64,000 nt of DNA from Verrucomicrobiota bacterium. Lineage in GTDB: Bacteria; Verrucomicrobiota; Verrucomicrobiia; Opitutales; Opitutaceae. The DNA is taken from positions 1-64,000 of the forward strand of contig JACRKC010000027.1 of the NCBI GenBank assembly GCA_016235555.1. The letters are read 5' to 3'. The notes beneath the pieces were generated by a model. That model did not search any database, was not told the DNA's origin, and saw only the letters and a program-made list of their open reading frames with translations. Numbering within the stretch: position 1 is the first letter of the stretch; every line of letters starts with the position of its first letter. The position numbers and the translations under genes are program-made. Below are positions 63,063-64,000 of the stretch, in pieces.

Positions 63063-63151
63063 TTTGGCGGTCGCTGGCGGTTGCCAGATCATCCCGCGCG
63101 CGGCGAACGCTCCTGCCGGAATTCTGAGTCACGCGGAGGTGCGTGCATCCG

Positions 63152-63184
63152 ATTGGATTCTTCGCTTCGCGCGGAATGACACGC
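63152..63184. repeat. half copy of the GTCATTCCGAGCG-type repeat
   Basis: The segment TGGATTCTTCGCTTCGCGCG followed by GAATGACA matches the right arm of the repeat at 49350-49446. Only one arm is present. Confidence 0.6.
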
Positions 63185-63194
63185 CGGAGGTGTG

Positions 63195-63896
63195 TCACTT
63201 GCGCGCCTCATGCAGGGCCACGATGCAAAACGTCAGGGCGCGCGCCTCGACCTTGGCGAAGCCGGCCGCGCGGATTTCCTCGGCGAGCGCAGCGCGGCCA
63301 GGAAAAGACTCAATGGTTTCGTTGAGATAGACGTAAGCCGCGCGATCACCGGTGGTCCAGCCGGCGAGCGTGGGGAGAATCGTGCGCAGGTAAAAGAGGT
63401 AGACCGGCCGGAACCACGCGTGCGGCTGGGAGAACTCCAGCACGAACAGCCGTCCGCCAGGGCGCAGCACGCGGCGCATCTCGCGCAGGCCGCGCGGCCG
63501 GTCGGCGAGGTTGCGCAGACCGAAGGCAATCGTAACGGCGTCGACGCTTTCGTCGGGCAGGGGCAGGGCGAGGCCGTCGCCGGGGCGGAAGGTGACGTTG
63601 GCGTAGCGGTCAGGGCCGGCAGCGCTTTTTTTCAACTCTGCCTGATCGAGCATGGGTTGACAGAAATCCATACCGACGATCGACACGGGGGCTTCCAGCC
63701 CGCGGCTGAGGGCAAACGCCACGTCCCCGCTGCCCGTGGCGAGGTCGAGGACGTCGCGCGGGGCGGAGCGGCGCACCGCAGCCACGAGGCAGCGGCGCCA
63801 CCAAACGTCCGTGCCGCCACTGAGGAGCCGGTTCGCGAGGTCGTAACGTCGCGCGATTCGGCCGAACATGGAATTAACCGCGGCGGGATCAGGCAT
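63195..63896 (-). CDS. ubiE/menG: demethylmenaquinone/2-polyprenyl-6-methoxyphenol methyltransferase
   Basis: This 233-residue protein has the class I methyltransferase motif LDLATGSGDVAFALS and the family signatures MFGRIARRYDLANRLLSGG, DAVTIAFGLRNLADRPRGLREM and GGRLFVLEFSQP. It makes the last or next-to-last methylation in menaquinone or ubiquinone synthesis. The resulting quinol is the likely electron source for the membrane complexes at the left of the window. Verrucomicrobia usually have menaquinone, so menG is preferred. Confidence 0.9.
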   Translation of the reverse strand: MPDPAAVNSMFGRIARRYDLANRLLSGGTDVWWRRCLVAAVRRSAPRDVLDLATGSGDVAFALSRGLEAPVSIVGMDFCQPMLDQAELKKSAAGPDRYANVTFRPGDGLALPLPDESVDAVTIAFGLRNLADRPRGLREMRRVLRPGGRLFVLEFSQPHAWFRPVYLFYLRTILPTLAGWTTGDRAAYVYLNETIESFPGRAALAEEIRAAGFAKVEARALTFCIVALHEARK

Positions 63897-63940
63897 GTGG
63901 GTGGCGGAAAGGTGTCGTCAAAATGCTGTCAGACAGTGTA

Positions 63941-63968
63941 GTTATAATGATTGACCACACCCCGTAAA
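63941..63968 (-). promoter_or_regulatory. possible sigma-70 promoter for ubiE/menG
   Basis: On the minus strand TTTACG (63968-63963) and TATAAC (63946-63941) are spaced by 16 bases, 45 bases before the start codon. The surrounding 80 bases are clearly less GC-rich than the rest. A CTGTCAGACAG palindrome lies between the -10 box and the gene. Confidence 0.4.
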
Positions 63969-64000
63969 TCCGAATAGTCAATGGCGCTTCAGTCTCACGG

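Overview
The window is 64 kb of GC-rich bacterial DNA. Gene content suggests a Gram-negative member of the Verrucomicrobiota, probably close to Opitutaceae. The evidence is two TonB-dependent receptors, a DUF1592/DUF1552/ankyrin set typical of the Planctomycetes-Verrucomicrobia group, LacI-type regulation of sugar loci, a menaquinone or ubiquinone methyltransferase, and very many short palindromic dispersed repeats. The taxonomic assignment is inference from gene families.

Region 1 (0.4-12.5 kb) looks like an electron-transfer island. A 13-heme cytochrome c fused to a membrane cytochrome b (718-2952) could take electrons from quinol. A five-gene minus-strand operon (9198 down to 4948) encodes a monoheme cytochrome, a membrane-anchored tetraheme cytochrome, a Tat-exported four-cluster iron-sulfur protein, an NrfD-type membrane subunit with a cyclic-nucleotide-binding domain inserted in it, and a small protein with a Cys-rich tail. 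Divergent from it is an MtrA/DmsE-like octaheme cytochrome plus a large outer-membrane barrel, a candidate electron conduit across the outer membrane. A second paralogous cytochrome-barrel pair lies at 30.2-33.2 kb.

Region 2 (12.7-29.8 kb), between the two conduits, holds a single-chain MmeI-like restriction-modification enzyme, a NarL-type response regulator, a very large hybrid kinase, and a tight operon of kinase, receiver, receiver-kinase, substrate-binding lipoprotein and PAS membrane protein without an output domain. A chemoreceptor gene sits just upstream of conduit 2.

Region 3 (33.6-43.3 kb) has an M20 deacylase, a corrinoid protein with two URO-D-family methyltransferase-like proteins, and a TonB-dependent receptor followed by a Tat-exported alpha/alpha-toroid protein.

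Region 4 (43.5-49.1 kb) has the ankyrin, DUF1552 and DUF1592 genes. Region 5 (49.6-59.7 kb) is a myo-inositol catabolic locus (iolB, iolD, iolE, a transaldolase-family gene, an SDR dehydrogenase, a TonB-dependent receptor and a LacI regulator) sharing a TGTAAACGTTTACA-like operator. Region 6 (60.1-63.9 kb) is housekeeping: rpoN, a Ser/Thr kinase, an A-type Fe-S carrier and ubiE/menG.

A second theme is repeats. At least ten families of palindromic or nested palindromic elements fill the intergenic gaps, and several have entered coding sequence in frame (two in the MmeI-like gene, one in the DUF1592 gene, one in the ankyrin gene). No rRNA, tRNA, CRISPR array, transposase or phage gene was seen.
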